NCBI GenBank assembly: GCA_025594325.1 | Contig: JANHCV010000011.1 | Span: forward strand, 682,001-746,000 | Direction: 5' to 3' | Source: Blastocladiella emersonii ATCC 22665 | Taxonomy: Eukaryota; Blastocladiomycota; Blastocladiomycetes; Blastocladiales; Blastocladiaceae | Length of the DNA stretch: 64,000 nt | Shown here: positions 10,966-22,197 of the stretch, in pieces | How the letters are laid out: each line of letters starts with the position of its first letter | How positions within the stretch are numbered: position 1 is the first letter of the stretch | Notes under the pieces: model-generated | The model's database searches: none | Told to the model about the DNA's origin: nothing | Seen by the model: the letters and a program-made list of their open reading frames with translations, nothing else | Translations under genes and position numbers: made by a program

Positions 10966-13240
10966 TCACGCCGCCGCGCCCGCCGACCGCGCGCGGACAC
11001 CCGAGAGCCGCCACCACGGACCCGCGTGGCGCGGCCGCTTGCGCGCGGGGTCCACGAGGTCCGCGGGGATCACGTCGGCCGCCAGCACGGGCTCGCGGCG
11101 CTCGAGCGCCTGGTCGCCGCCGCCGTTGCGGAGCGCTGCGCCTGCGGCCAGCGCGGCGGCGGGAGCATCGCCTGGCGCAGGTGTCGGCTGCAGGATCACG
11201 GGCTCCTGGCCCGCGGGCGTGGGCTGGATGACGACGGGGACCTGGCCTGCGGGCGTCTGCGCCGGTGCGCCCGCGGCGGGCGGTGGCGGTGCGGGCGCGG
11301 CAGCGGCGGGCTGCTGGCGCGACTTGTTGATGTAGGCGTTGGTGACGGCGGCCGAGGCGGAGATGAGCGAGGCCATGACGACGACGACCGAGACGGCCAT
11401 CATGCGCTGCGGCGGGCCGCGGGCGTGGGCCTGGGCGACGGCCATCTGGAGCGACGGCGGCACGTACAGGGCGAGCGCCTGCTGCTGGCCGAGCACCTCG
11501 ACGCCGGTCCCGTTGCCCGCGGCGCTACGGACCGCGTGGCACTTGACGTCGCCGCTGCCGAGCGTCAGGTACCGGCCGGTCGCGCGGTGCTGCAGGGCGA
11601 ACGCGAGCGGCGACGCGGGCAGGCGGCGGAACACCCAGATGGCGGCCGCATCGATGGTGCGGGTCTCGCGCAACTTGCCCGAGGCCGCGTCCATGGCGAG
11701 GAACTGGCGCGTGTCGGCGGCGGCGAGGATCACGTCGCGGCCGTCGGCGCGCGTCGTGTCGAGGAAGACGCCGACGCGCCACCGGACCGGGTCGGCGGGC
11801 TTGCCCGCAGCACCGGCGGCGGTCGCGGGTTTCGGGTTCGCAGCCGTCGGCGGCGCGTCGGGTTGCGCAGCGGGAGCGACGGCGGGAGTGTCGCCGTCCT
11901 GGCCGGGTGGGGCGGGGCGCGGGCGCAGCTCGTCGACAAAGTGGATGTAGAAGAAGGCGACGAGGTCGTCCTGCTTCTTGGCGATCTGCTTGCGCGTGGT
12001 CTTGCCGACGTAGTAGTGCATGGCCTCGGGCTCGGTGACGGGCTGGCGCAGCGGGACCGCGGCGGTCGCGGCCTGCGACTCCTTGGCGCCGACGGCAGAC
12101 ACGGGCGTCGGCGCGGGAGCGGGCGCGTGCGCGAGGCCGACGGCGCGGCGCAGCGTCGACTTGGACCGGCCGACGGGCCGCTTGGAGAGCGCGTGGCCGT
12201 CGCTCGCGATGATGGCGACCGCGACGTTGATGGTCGAGGCGCCGGAGCCGGGATCCGACGGACCGCCACCGCCGCCGCGGCCGCCCCGCGGCTCATCGCG
12301 CGACGCGTTGGCGCGGTGGCGTAGACCGGCCTCGAGATCGGCCGCGTTGCCGTCGCCCGGCCCGCCACGCGACGGCGGCGGCGGGCCGCGTTGTTGCTGC
12401 TGCATGTTCATCGACGAGTTGCGGTTCGGCGGCGGACCGCGCTGCGCCATGGGTCCGGGACCGGGACCTGGGCCGGGGCGCGCGTTGGCGGGCATCTGGT
12501 TGGTGTTGCGCATCGGCGGCGAGTTGGGCCCGTTGCCGCCCGCGCCGTTGCGGACGAAGAAGGCGTGGAAGAGGAAGCCGATGGGCGGGACGAGCGGACC
12601 GTTGCCCGAGGGCGGCGGGCGGAGCTCGGGCGCGGGGACCATGAGCAGCGTCGGGCGGCCGGGCGGCGAGGCCGATGACGCCGACGCGGCGCCCGAGGGC
12701 GGGAGGCCGACGGTGAGCCACTGGCCCGACTCGGAGATGAGGGCAAAGTCGCGCGGGCCGAACGTCTACGAGGGAGGGAGGGAGGCGAGAGCAGGGTGAG
12801 CGGTGGCGGTTCGAGGGCGCGAGGGAGCGAGCGAACGCACCTTGGCGGTCCAGAGCGTGAAGGTGGTCGGGGTGTTGAGGACAAAGATCTCGCCCGAGGG
12901 CTTGGCGCCGATGTACCAGCGCGGGTGGAACAGGCTGACGAGCAGCTTGGTGCCGTCGCGCGGCGGGAGGGCGGCGAGCGGGACGGGCGGGGCGTTGGGG
13001 CGGAACTCGAGGAGGACAAACTGCCAGTTCGGGTCGGCGTCGAGCGGCGGGGCGCCGGGCGGGGCGAGCGTGAGGTAGGGCGGCACGTCGTGGCGCACGT
13101 GGAGGAAGGCGCGGCGCGCCGTGGCGAGCAGGATCGGGCGCTCGGCCGGGTGCGGGCCGGCGGCGGGCGCGGCGGCGGTCGGGGACGCGGTCGGCGAGCC
13201 GTGGCTGCTGCGACCGCCAGCGCCCGCTGTGACGGGCCGC

Positions 13241-13274
<34 letters not shown>

Positions 13275-13407
13275 TCCCGCCGCCGCCCTTGTCGCTGGTG
13301 CGGTCGCCGCTCGGCGGGCGCGGCCTGGCCGTGGCGGCGGTGCCCGAAGCGATCGGGTCGAGCGGGATGAGCGGCTCGGTGGCGGGGTTGGCGTAGAAGG
13401 TGGCCAT
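10966..13407 (-). CDS. Beta-trefoil-like, single-pass membrane protein (hypothetical)
   Basis: Two exons: 13407-12841 and 12765-10966, with a 75-bp intron (GTGCGT...GTAG) that joins in frame. The product is about 788 residues. The first ~85 residues are low-complexity with a (GS)n run. Two globular parts follow, about residues 90-230 and 400-620. Each shows the turn pattern of beta-trefoil modules (for example FHPRWYIGAKPSGEIFVLN and ATGRYLTLGSGDVKC), so a fascin/actin-crosslinking-like trefoil fold is my inference. A proline- and glycine-rich linker separates them. One hydrophobic segment near residue 650 (MMAVSVVVVMASLISASAAV) predicts a single membrane span, followed by a short Pro/Ala-rich tail. 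I cannot name a family, and no catalytic residue is evident. A TATA box lies 113 bp upstream of the ATG. Confidence 0.7.
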
Positions 13408-13519
13408 GGCGTCGCGTCGAGAGTGAGTGATGCGCGGCGAGAGTCGATGTCGTAGCAGAAAAGGACACGTCGGCAGCGGTCCGAGCGAGAGGGCGAGGCA
13501 GAGAGGGGTCTCGGGCGCG

Positions 13520-13525
13520 CTTTAT
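13520..13525 (-). promoter_or_regulatory. TATA box of the beta-trefoil-like gene
   Basis: On the minus strand the sequence reads GTATAAAGCG, 113 bp upstream of the ATG at 13407. It lies in the 1.1-kb divergent intergenic region (13408-14484) shared with the Rco1-like gene. I see no other assignable feature in that region. Confidence 0.6.
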
Positions 13526-14484
13526 ACGGCGGGGCGGAGCCAAGCGTCGCCTCGGTCGGGCGCGGCGGCGAGCGGCGATGGCGGGCAGCGTGTTCCGGCG
13601 GGGGCCAGCGGCAGGGATGACGCAGCGGGCGGCCGCGGTGGTGCGAGGGGCGATGCGAGGCAGGTGCCGTTGGCTCTCTTCGCGCGCAGGCGGAGGAGGC
13701 AAGGGCGGGTGCAGGTGCGAGCGCGAGCGAAGAGGTAGGTCCACGGCAAAGTGGATCTAGGCCGGGCGACCGGAGCCGCCGCGCGCAGTGCGCCGCCTTC
13801 GTCTTCCGCCGCGAGCACCGGCCGCTGCGCCGTGCGGCCGCCCAGAACAGCGGCGGCGTGCCGCTCGTTCGCCGTGCGCGCGCATCGGCGTGAACGAGCG
13901 CGGTCGGTGGCGATCACGACGCACACTCGATTGCATCGAGTCGGCCGGCGCGCGACGCGTCGCGGCAAGTGGTGTCAAGGGCGGCGGGCGCGGCGCGCGG
14001 GTCGGTTGCAATGGGAGGGACGGCGCGGCGGTAGATGCATGGCGTGGAAGGTGGTGGGCGGTGAGGTGGGCGAGAGGCGAGCCGAGTGGAGCTTGCGCTG
14101 TGATCCAGCGGCAGCGGTCGCCGCGCGCGTGCGTGGGTGTGCGCCAAGAGTGGAGCCCAAGCCGCGCGCCCGCGTGAAAGGGAGCTGGCCGTTTGCGCAC
14201 ATGTGCGCGAGCGAGCGTGGGAGCGGCGGCGGACGCGTCGCCGCCCACGGTGCGAGACGCGCGCGACGCGTGCGGGTGCGAGACGCGTTGCGGGTAACGT
14301 GGGCGCACGTTCTGCGCGCCGGCGACAGGAGTGGCAGCTCTCGAGGCGGCGCGGACACGACCACGCGCGGCGGCCGCGGCCACGCTCTCTCTCCCGCCGC
14401 GGCCCAGGCCGCGGCCCCCGGCCAAGACGACGTACTCGCGTCCTGACCGCGGCCACCCCGTCCGTGATCTCGCCCGCGCGGCGC

Positions 14485-17361
14485 ATGTACTCTGCTGAAC
14501 CACCGCCGACCATGGCCCCCGGCCCCGCCCAAGTCGCCCCCGCCGTCGCCGCAACGCCGCCGAGCTCGGCCGGCCACCCGAGCCTGCCGCCGCGCCCAAG
14601 GTTCGCGCGCGGCCGCACCGCCCGCCACCTGCCACCTGCGCCCTCGGCCGCCGCGGCCACCGCGAGGCCCACCACGGCGCCCCCACCGACCTCGGCTGCC
14701 GCCGCAACCACTGGCCCGCCACCGCCGTCGTCCACGCGCAATGACGCATCGGCCTCGGTAGCCCTCTCGCGCATCCTCAGCACCTCGTCCTTTGCCTCGC
14801 TCGTGGCCTCGGCCTCGCCTTCGCCCTCGCGGACCGCTACTACGCTGCCGCCACCCAGCAACTCGACCCGATCCGCTTCCTCCTCGGCCCCCGCCGCCAT
14901 CCCGCTTCCCGATGCGCTGCCCGCCTCGACTCCGACGCCCTCGAGCGTCGCGCTCGCCGACATGTGCCGCGCGCTGCGCCAGGTCACCCCGATCGTCCTC
15001 AACCCCGCCACCAAGCGCAAGTCCTCGGCCGCACTCGACCCCGCCACCACCGCCACCGCGAGCAACGGCGTCATACGCCTCCCGCCGCGCTCTCCCGGCG
15101 CCAGCACCTCGCCCGTCCCCACCACCACCACCATCTCGGGCTCGGCCAGCTCGCCGCGCCTCGTCATCCAACACCTCTACCACCGCCTGTCGCCCGCGCC
15201 GCCGCCCGCCGCGCCCCTCTCCAACCCGCCCGCCAACTCGCGCGGCGCCGTGCGCCTCGCCGCCGCCACCCAGTGGCCCTCGGCCCCCGCATCGCCGCAC
15301 CGCGTGCAGGAAGCCGTCCGTCTTCCGCCACCCCCGCCGCTTCCCTCTTCGCTGCTCGCGCGCGACGACACCAATGCCCCCTCCACGGCCTCGAGCTCGT
15401 TTGCCTCGCTAGCCCTCGCCGCGTCCGTCAACTCGTCAGTCGCGGCCGCGTGCGCCGCCGCCGCGTCCCCGCTCTCGTCGCTTGGGAGCTCGCTCTCCAG
15501 CCTCACCTCGGACCGCGGCGGCGACGGACCAGCGCCGCCGCCCGCGGGCACTTTTACCCTCCGCTCGCGGAACCTCAACTCGGCCGCCGCCTCCAACGCG
15601 AGTCTCGATGAACCCATGGAGCTCGACGCCGACATGCACGCCTCACTCGCCGCCGCTCTCAACATCAAAAAGTGCGCACCGATCTCGATCCTCGCCTCCC
15701 TCACCGTACTCACACTTTGACGTCTCAGACAAGTCATGGCCGCCGTCTCGCGCTCGAGCGGACCCTACACCCGCGCCTCGCGCTCCAGTCCTGACACTCG
15801 CGTACGCTTGCTGCCGTTTACACCCTCCGCCACCACCACTCACTCGCATGTGCTCGCAGGTCAACAACGACTACTGCGAGTCATGCCGCGGCCACGGCAG
15901 CCTGCTGTGCTGCGAGCGATGCCCCAAGGCCTTCCACCTGCTGTGCCTCGACCCGCCGCTCGACTACGGCGAGATGCCCGAGGGGTCGTGGTACTGCAAG
16001 CCCTGCACCGTCGTACGTCTCGCTCGCCCTCCCCGCGCTCGCAACCCGGCACTTACGCTCGACGATAGAAGCTCGGCCCGCTCCCTGCGGCAGCCGCCGC
16101 GGAACCCGGCCCGAAGGCATCTTCCGCCGCCACCGCCGATCCACAACGCGCCAAGCCGCACGTCCCGCTCCTGCACTTCTGCCCGCTCCCGCCGCCACCC
16201 CTCCGCCCGTCCTCGTCGTCGTCACAACCCGACCCCTTCTCCACGTCCTCGTCGCTGTCGGACCTGCCCGCCGACCCGAGCCCCGAGACCGCCGACCCCG
16301 TCACCTCGCGCCTGCGCACGCTGCGCACGCGCACGCGAACCGCCGACTCTGCGCCTCCACCACGCGGGTCGCGCGGCCGGGGTGGTGCCGCGGGTCCCAA
16401 ATCCGCCGCGGCCGGGAAGCGCGCGAAACCGGCGCCGCCCATCACGACGCTGTTCGCGTCACTCGCCGCCAAACTCGACGTCGAGGACCCGCGCGTCTTC
16501 TCGCTCCCCGCGCGCGGGGTGCTCAACGCCTTCGCCGGGATCGTGCCCGACTACGACGGCGAGTTCAGTCTCACGGGCTCGCGGCGGCAAGCTCCTGGCG
16601 AGCCGGGATCCGCGCCCGCGGCGCCGCTGCCGCAGCTGCAGGTGATGCCCGTGGCGAACGGTGGGACTGTCGGCGGCGCCAAGGACGCCAAGTCGCGGCT
16701 CCTGCTTCTGCAGCAGCAGCAACAGCAGCTGCTCCCGTCGGCAACCGACCTGTGCTACGCGTGCACGCGGCGCGTCGGCCCGCACCGCCGGCTCGCGGTC
16801 CGGTGCGCGCAGTGCCCGCTCGTGTTCCACCTCGACTGCCTCGACCCGCCGTGGACCGTGTCCCCGGGGCTCAGCGCCGGCGACGGATGGCAGTGTCCGT
16901 GCCACGCTGCGCCAGCGGGGAACCGGATCGGGCCCGGCAGCAACTCGGAGCGGATCCGCGCGATCGTGCAGGCCGGCGTGCGCGGAGCCGGGTGGGCGCC
17001 GCCGCACGCGCAGTCCGACGACGAGAAGTCGCCCGTCGACGGGTCGCAGCGGCTGTTGTGGGCGGACCACGAAGCGGACGACGACGAGGAGGAGGACGAT
17101 GACGATGCGACGGATGACGAGGAGGAGATGGCCGAGGACGACGAGTACGAGCTGGTCCAGGCGATCGGGGACGCGCCCGAGGTCGGCCCGACGCGCATCG
17201 ACGAGGTGGCGAGGCCTGCCGAGGAGCCGGCGCGAGCAGAGGAGCGCAAGGTCGATCGAGCCGAGGACATGCTGAGCTTGCTCTTCCAGGCGGCCCAGGA
17301 GTACCCCGTCGATGAGCACGATCGAATCGATCAGGACGCCGTCGCGGCGCAACCGGTGTGA
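14485..17361 (+). CDS. Rco1-like double PHD-finger protein
   Basis: Four exons: 14485-15671, 15729-15801, 15860-16012 and 16069-17361 (introns of 57, 58 and 56 bp), giving about 901 residues. After a Ser/Pro/Ala-rich N-terminus, the first PHD finger is at about 424-471 (NNDYCESCRGHGSLLCCERC...FHLLCLDPP...GSWYCKPC) with all Cys4-His-Cys3 ligands. Its exit (VKLGPL) and the later block DPRVFSLP...LNAFAGIV...GEF resemble Rco1 family proteins. A second PHD-like finger is at about 699-750 (LCYACTRR...CAQCPLVFHLDCLDPPW...WQCPCH). A strongly acidic stretch lies near 800-835. Rco1 is the histone-binding subunit of the Rpd3S deacetylase, acting in nuclear chromatin over transcribed genes. The first two introns are the least certain: they were chosen because they alone keep the frame into PHD1. 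Start is the first ATG giving a long frame; the ATG at 14512 is an alternative. Confidence 0.8.
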
Positions 17362-17670
17362 CTGATAAATACATGTGTATGAACTCCTCGAAGTGTCTTG
17401 ATCCCGTCCGATCGAGTGCGAAGCAAGTCGGCCGGTCAGTCAGGTTCCGCCGGGCGTCTCTCGCGCTGCGCCACACCGCGCGCCAAGGAACGAGGGGGAC
17501 GCGTAGCGAAAATGTCTCGCACCTCCCCTCCTTGTCCCTGCACTGGGCTCGATATATAACCCTCGGCCTCCTCCACACTCCTCCTCTCTCTCGATCTCAC
17601 CAACGTAGAGTAGACTTGACGCATCGACCCGATCCACCAAATCCAACCCTTCACCACTGACTCGACGACC
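17362..17670 (+). promoter_or_regulatory. Promoter region of the CTL transporter with TATA box
   Basis: This 309-bp spacer holds GATATATAAC at 17551-17560, 112 bp before the next ATG, within a C/T-rich stretch. No other feature is visible. Confidence 0.6.
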
Positions 17671-19554
17671 ATGGCGGATCCGTCGTACCCGCTCCCCGGC
17701 CAGGCGCCGTACCCGCCGCCGCCCGCGTACGGTCACGCGGCGCCGTACCCTCCCGCCGCCGGCTCCTCGGCCTACCCGCCATCGGCCGCGTACCCGCCTC
17801 AGCCCGCATCGGATCCATACGGCGGCAAGGGCGCCGGCGGCGCGTCGTACCCCGTCAACAACGAGCCCGGCGGTGGCGCCAAGTACCCGCCGACGGCCGG
17901 CGCCGGCGCGGGGGCCATGGGCAGCACGTCGCCGATGGTCGTGTCGCCGCAGCCGCCCGAGTCGCGGTTCGCGCCGCCGAGCGGGCCGCAGGACCTGTGG
18001 GCTGCGATCGTGTTCCTGGTGCACCTCGTCGGGTTCGGCGTGATTGCCGCGATCGGGTTCTCCAACGTCGACCTCGCGACCATGTCGGTCAAGGGGTACC
18101 CGCGCAACTCGCCTTCGTCGGGCAGCACTGGTTCGAGTAGCGGCAGCGGCAGTTCGAGCGGCGGGACCCCGATCGAGTTCGGCCCGTCGGCCATCTCGTC
18201 CATCGTCATCGGCTGCCTCGTCGCCGGCGGCGCGTCCATGGCGTACCTGTGGCTCATGGCCAAGTATCCGAAGCAGCTCATCAAGGGCACCTTCATCGCG
18301 TCGATTCTCTTCTACCTCGCCATGGGCGTCCTCTCGTTCGTCCTGACCAAGTACGTCGCCTCGCTGTTCCACGAACGCTGGTCCTCGATGCCTGACCCTC
18401 GTCTATGTGTAGGAACTTCATTGTCGGCATCATCTGCGTGCTGTTCGCCATCTTCGGCGCGCTCGCGTACCGCGCGTTCAAGAGCCGGATGCCGTTCGCG
18501 GCCGTGATGCTGTCGACGGTGACGGGCGTGACGACCAAGTACACGGGGACGCTCTGGCTGGCGCTGGCGAGTCTGCTCGTCAACCTCGCGTACACGGTGC
18601 TGTTCGTGGTCGTGTTCATCGTGGCGACCGTGTACTGGGTGACGACGGCGGCGACGGTCAACGAGCGCACGGGGCAGACGCAGGTCGGCGCCATCACGTA
18701 CGTCGTGTGGGTGTACCTGGCCTTCAGCTTCTACTTCACGTCGCAGGTGCTGCGCAACTCGTTCCACTGCACGGTCGCCGGCGTGTTTGCGAGCTTCTAC
18801 TTCATGTCGGGCTCGCCGCAGGGGATGCCGGCCAACCCGACGCTGTCGGCGCTCAAGCGCACGCTGACGACGTCGTTCGGGTCCGTGTGCTACGGGTCGC
18901 TGATCATCGCGATCGTGCAGACGCTGCGCGCCGTCATCAACCAGGCGCGCCAGAATAACGACAACGCGGCCATGGCGTTTGTGCTGTGCTGCATCGACTG
19001 CATCCTCAGCTGCATCGAGGGCCTGCTCGAGGCCATGAACCACTACGCCTTCTGCCAGGTGGCCATCTACGGCAAGGACTACTGCCGCGCGGCCAAGGAC
19101 ACGTGGACCATGGTCAAGGACCGCGGCGTCGACCTGCTCATCAACGACTGCCTCATCGGCAACGTGCTGTCGTACGGCAGCCTGCTCGTCGCGGGATTCA
19201 CCACGGCCATCACCTGGGTCGTGTACGTGGCGGCGCGCGCCGCGGCCAAGGAGGCGGCCGTCGCTGGGTTCGACGTGATGATGCTCATTGTCCTGATCCT
19301 GGTACGCTTCGCTCACTCTCCTTCTCGCTCTGCGAGTCCAGCCGCTCACGCACCGTTCCCCCGACACGTAGGCGTTCTGCATCGGCGCGATCATGTTCTC
19401 GCTCGTGTCGGTGGTCATCGACTCGGGCGTCGCGTCGACGTTCGTGTGCCTGGCCGAGGACCCGGCCGCGCTGCAGCAGACCAAGCCCGAGCTGTGGGAC
19501 AAGATCCGCGAGACGTACCCGCAGGCCGCGTTCCTCAGCATGTACAGCGCGTGA
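17671..19554 (+). CDS. PNS1: Choline transporter-like (CTL/PNS1) membrane protein
   Basis: Three exons: 17671-18350, 18413-19301 and 19372-19554 (introns 62 and 70 bp), 583 residues. The first ~100 residues are a Pro/Tyr/Ala-rich cytosolic tail of APYPP-type repeats, as is usual for fungal PNS1 proteins. The rest is polytopic, with about ten hydrophobic spans. The conserved core contains CTL family features: FYFTSQVLRNSFHCTVAGVFASFYF, the SALKRTLTTSFGSVCYGSLI segment, a Cys-rich CCIDCILSCIEG block, and MNHYAFCQVAIYGKDYC. CTL/SLC44 proteins are plasma-membrane proteins linked to choline transport in animals; the yeast member Pns1 has no clear choline phenotype, so the substrate is uncertain. 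The protein is complete and of normal length. Confidence 0.92.
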
Positions 19555-19627
19555 GGCGGCGTGCGTGCGCGCGCTACTATACCCCACCCTCCCGTGTCGT
19601 GTCGAGACTGAATAGAGAGAGAGTCAG

Positions 19628-20393
19628 TCAAGTGGACGTGTCCATTGGTTCATCCCCTTCCTCCTCCTCGCCCGGTGGCGTGGCCTGAGCAGCGGCGGGC
19701 TCGGCCGGCTCCACGTCGCCCATGCGCGCCATCTCGAGCTCGAGGATGCGTGCGCGGACGGCGCGCACCGTGGCCAGCATCCGCTCGCCGTCCTGGATCG
19801 CGCTGCGGAGCTCCTCGGCGGCGGCCGCGTTGTCGGTGAGGACCTCGGCGTACACGGGTTGCTAAAGGTCCGCGAACGAGTCAGCCGGGCGGGGCACGTT
19901 GCGAGAGGGATATGAGGGAATGACGTACAAACGCGGCCATGTCCATGGGCGCGGCGGGGAGCTGGTCGACCGAGTCCACGATCTCGCGCGTGCGGAGGGC
20001 CAGGTCGCGCGCAAACTCGTCGAGGTTGCGCTTGAACGACTCTTCCTCTTCGGATCGCTCTACGTTCCGGTATGCCTGTCAGTGGCCGAGCGAACGGGAG
20101 AGGTGTGTACAAGACGCACCGTTGACCTGGGTGACGGGGAACGCCGGGTTGACGGCGAGCATCGAGGCGCGGACGTGCATGTGCTCGGTGGCGATGGCGA
20201 GCTTGAAGGCGTACTGCGGCAGCGTGCCGAGACGGAGTCAGCGCGAGCATCAAGGAGTGGGAGGGAGGGCGACGGGTACGTCTTCGATGCGGTTCTGCAG
20301 CTGGGTGATGGGGTCCGCGTTGGAGACGTGCTCGATGAGCTGCTGCAGCGCGGGGAACTCGCCCGGCGGCGGTGGTGGTGGTGGCGGATTCAT
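19628..20393 (-). CDS. MED21: Mediator complex subunit 21
   Basis: Four exons: 20393-20280, 20213-20120, 20059-19929 and 19861-19628, with introns of 66, 60 and 67 bp, giving 190 residues. A poly-Pro N-terminus is followed by ADPITQLQNRIED, matching the DRLTQLQ start of the family. The central block FKRNLDEFARDLALRTREI is followed by VDSVDQLP, matching the Med21 signature in which an acidic helix and DL(I/A)xK(T/A)xxI lead into an IDxLP turn. The C-terminal half is a coiled coil. Med21 (Srb7) heterodimerises with Med7 in the Mediator middle module and is needed for RNA polymerase II transcription. The protein is longer than yeast Med21 because of the poly-Pro start and an acidic Thr/Glu-rich tail. 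It lies downstream of and in the same direction as the DnaJ gene. Confidence 0.88.
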
Positions 20394-20626
20394 TGCAGAG
20401 AGTAGTCGGCCAGGCTACATAGGATACATGGGCTTGTTGGAGAGAGAGGGAACCGAGGGGCGAAGCAGCCGCGCTTCATGTCGGTCGGCGCGCTGGTCGG
20501 CGCGACGCGACTCGACTCGAACACGCTGGGCGGATCATATACGAAAAGGCGCTTTTATATGTACAAAAGAAACTGGGATAGTAGATAGATACACGATACA
20601 CGATACACGTCGCCACACCTCGTCCT

Positions 20627-21701
20627 CTAGCAGGCGGTGGTGGTGGTCTGGCCGTTGGCGGTGGTCGAGGTGGTACGGCGGCCGTCGGGGTACTCGGTGA
20701 CCGTCTCCTCGGTGACGTTGCCGGCCGCGTCGGTGGTGCGGGTGGTGGTGGTGCGCACGCCGTTGACGGTCGACGACGACGACTGCTTGGACGCGTAGCC
20801 GGGCCCGCCGCCGCCCGACGACGACTGGAACGACGAGAAGCCGTTGCCGCCGGCGCCCGGCATGTTGGGCATGGCGCCGAAGCCGGGCATGTTGGGCATG
20901 GACATGTTGGGCATCATGTTGGGCATCATGTTGGGCATGTTGGGCATGTTGGGCATGTTGGGCATGTTGGGCATGTTGGGCATGTTGGGCATGTTGGGCG
21001 CGGCGCCGAAGCCGGGGTGCGCGTGGAAGCCGGGGTGCATGTTGAAGCTTGGATGCGCGGCGAACCCGGGATGCATGCCGGGCATGGCGCCGAAGCCGGG
21101 GTGCATGCCGGGCATGGAGTGCGGCGGCGGCGGGAAGGCGCCGTTGGTGCCCTGGGTCGACGAGTACGAGGAGCCGTCGGGGCCCGAGCGCGACTGGTAG
21201 CTGGCGCCGTCGGACCGCTGGCCCTGGCTCTGCGTGTAGACGTTGGGCCCGGGGCCGGCACCCGCACCACCGGCGGGCGCGAACGGGTTGAAGCCGGGGC
21301 CAAAGAACTGGGCAAAGATGTCCTCGGGGCGGCGGAACTGGAAGTGGAAGTTGGCGTGCGGGTCCATGGGCGGGCGCGGCGGGGCGCCGGGCGCCGTGTA
21401 CCGGCGGAAGCCCTCGGCGCCCGAGGCGTCGTACACGGACCGCGCCTGCGCGTCGCTCAGCACCTGGTACGCCTCGTTGATGGCCTTGAAGCGGCGGTCC
21501 GCCTCGACCTTGGCGTCGCCCTGGTGCTTGTCGGCTAGAGGAACGGGCGGTGGTCAGGGCCCAGCGGTCGCCCGAGCGCGAGAGAGGAGGGGAGCACGCA
21601 CGGTGCCACTTGATGGCCTCGCGGCGGTACGCCTTCTTGATGTCGTCGGGCGAGGCGGTGCGCGGGACGCCGAGGACCGAGTAGAAGTCGGTCGTGGTCA
21701 T
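20627..21701 (-). CDS. DnaJ (Hsp40) co-chaperone, NMP-repeat rich
   Basis: Two exons: 21701-21602 and 21534-20627, with a 67-bp intron that splits the catalytic HPD motif. The join restores AIKWHPDKHQG, which supports the model. The protein is 335 residues. The J domain covers residues 1-75 (FYSVLGVPRTASPDDIKKAY ... AYQVLSD ... YDASG) and would stimulate Hsp70 ATPase activity. A short G/F-rich part (FNPFAPAGG) follows, as in type II and III J proteins. There are no zinc-finger repeats. The middle is a low-complexity Gly/Met/Pro/His region with MHPGF repeats and a run of Asn-Met-Pro tripeptides (about 20865-21000). The C-terminus is Thr-rich. It is divergent from SNIP1-like at 22198, with a 496-bp shared intergenic region. 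Confidence 0.88.
20865..21000 (-). repeat. 9-bp tandem repeat coding for Asn-Met-Pro
   Basis: The plus-strand unit ATGTTGGGC recurs in tandem, with seven uninterrupted units and several variant units beside them, in frame within the DnaJ gene. Such arrays change length easily by slippage. Confidence 0.9.
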
Positions 21702-22197
21702 GGTGGTCGATGCGTTGCGGGATGTGATGGGGCCGCGATGGACGGTGGGCCGATGGGTATAGCAAGAGAGCGAGAGCGCCGGCTGACGGCGTGCTTTTGT
21801 ACAGGTGCCGGCGAGAAGGCGAAGGCGAAGACGAAGAACGGCGAGCGGAAGCGGCGACTTGGCCGGTGCAGCGGCGCGCGGTCGGGCCCGAAGCACGCGT
21901 TGGGCCGCGCGTCTATTTCCGCGTGCATTGCGGTATCGGAATGGGCGCGATTGTTCCCGAATGGTCCATGCGGATCAGCGCACGCGGCGTCAGGTGATGC
22001 GGCTCCGCGCGTCTCCGTGTTCTCGATCGAGTCGGCATCGAGCTGGCCAGCGAGCTGGCGCGGGGGCGGCGGCGCGGCGCGGCGCGCTCGGGCAGACGGA
22101 CCGCCGATCCCACGCTCCTATTCTCGCTCTGCCCTGCCTCACGCCGGCGACGCCCCCTCACCGCACACCGCAACGCATCCACGCACGCATCGACGCC

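Noticed and set aside
11026-12324. 432-codon plus-strand open frame
   Set aside because: It is the GC-rich antisense shadow of the beta-trefoil-like gene; composition is Arg/Gly/Ala only and there is no motif.
13757-15300. Long minus-strand frames of 330-441 codons
   Set aside because: They are antisense shadows of the Rco1-like gene and its promoter; no domain and extreme Arg/Gly bias.
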